Below, in pieces: positions 63,998-64,000 of a stretch of DNA of 64,000 nt. The notes beneath the pieces were generated by a model. That model was not told the DNA's origin. It saw nothing but the letters and a program-made list of their open reading frames with translations, and made no database searches. The stretch's first letter is position 1, and each line of letters opens with the position of its first letter. Made by a program: the position numbers and the translations under genes. Source of the stretch: an uncultured Trichococcus sp. (GTDB lineage: Bacteria; Bacillota; Bacilli; Lactobacillales; Aerococcaceae); NCBI RefSeq assembly GCF_963663645.1, contig NZ_OY760503.1, positions 1,679,501-1,743,500 of the forward strand, written 5' to 3'.

Positions 63998-64000
63998 TAT

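Overview
The window looks like a chromosomal segment of a mid-GC Gram-positive bacterium of the Lactobacillales. Supporting signs are AAGGAGG-type ribosome binding sites, lipoprotein lipoboxes, PTS permeases, an OpuA-type betaine transporter, an LCP wall protein and YesM/YesN regulators. A Carnobacteriaceae genus such as Trichococcus fits the gene style, but this is a guess from composition and gene content. No rRNA, tRNA, phage gene, insertion sequence or CRISPR array was seen.

Layout. 1-5.2 kb: end of a sugar ABC transporter operon (permeases, binding lipoprotein) with a GH32 fructosidase and a PfkB fructokinase. 5.4-10.2 kb (minus strand): marR-ftsH, a MalY-type lyase, and an XRE regulator with a small membrane protein. 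10.3-22.6 kb: an alkyltransferase, a polar amino acid ABC pair without ATPase, a tandem PII-like protein with a DUF1538 membrane protein, then single metabolic, repair and RNA genes and a LacI regulator. 22.8-25.3 kb: two decayed genes (alpha-carbonic anhydrase, OxlT-like MFS) around an AEC transporter. 25.5-29.9 kb: surface genes (LRR lipoprotein, LCP protein, beta-helix protein). 31-38.6 kb: sucrose PTS (scrA, scrB), then an RpiR regulator, an alpha-glucoside PTS and a GH4 6-phospho-alpha-glucosidase. 39.4-42.4 kb: glycine betaine transporter. 43.4-49.8 kb: an apparent taurine-nitrogen operon (class III aminotransferase, two NifI/GlnB-type PII proteins, TauABC-like transporter, Fe-ADH family sulfoacetaldehyde reductase candidate). 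50-55 kb: MacB-like ABC exporter with TetR, AEC and TSUP transporters. 55-59 kb: a lipoprotein, a GH16 glucanase-like enzyme and a second DUF1538 protein. 59.3-64 kb: YesN/YesM two-component system divergent from another sugar-binding lipoprotein.

How the genes fit together. Sucrose and fructo-oligosaccharides can enter by ABC transport (then GH32 plus fructokinase) or by PTS (then ScrB); maltose-like sugars enter by a separate PTS. Taurine would be imported and transaminated to sulfoacetaldehyde, leaving its nitrogen on alanine or glutamate. The aldehyde would then be reduced, presumably to isethionate, with PII proteins and a GlnR/TnrA-like box suggesting nitrogen control.

The most unusual signal is non-coding. 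Fifteen intergenic gaps hold short arrays of hairpins in six unrelated sequence families (called A-F here), yet nearly all have a unit spacing of 50-52 bp, close to five turns of B-DNA. Arrays occur only in gaps that receive at least one gene 3' end; none lies in the five divergent gaps. I know of no described element with this combination.
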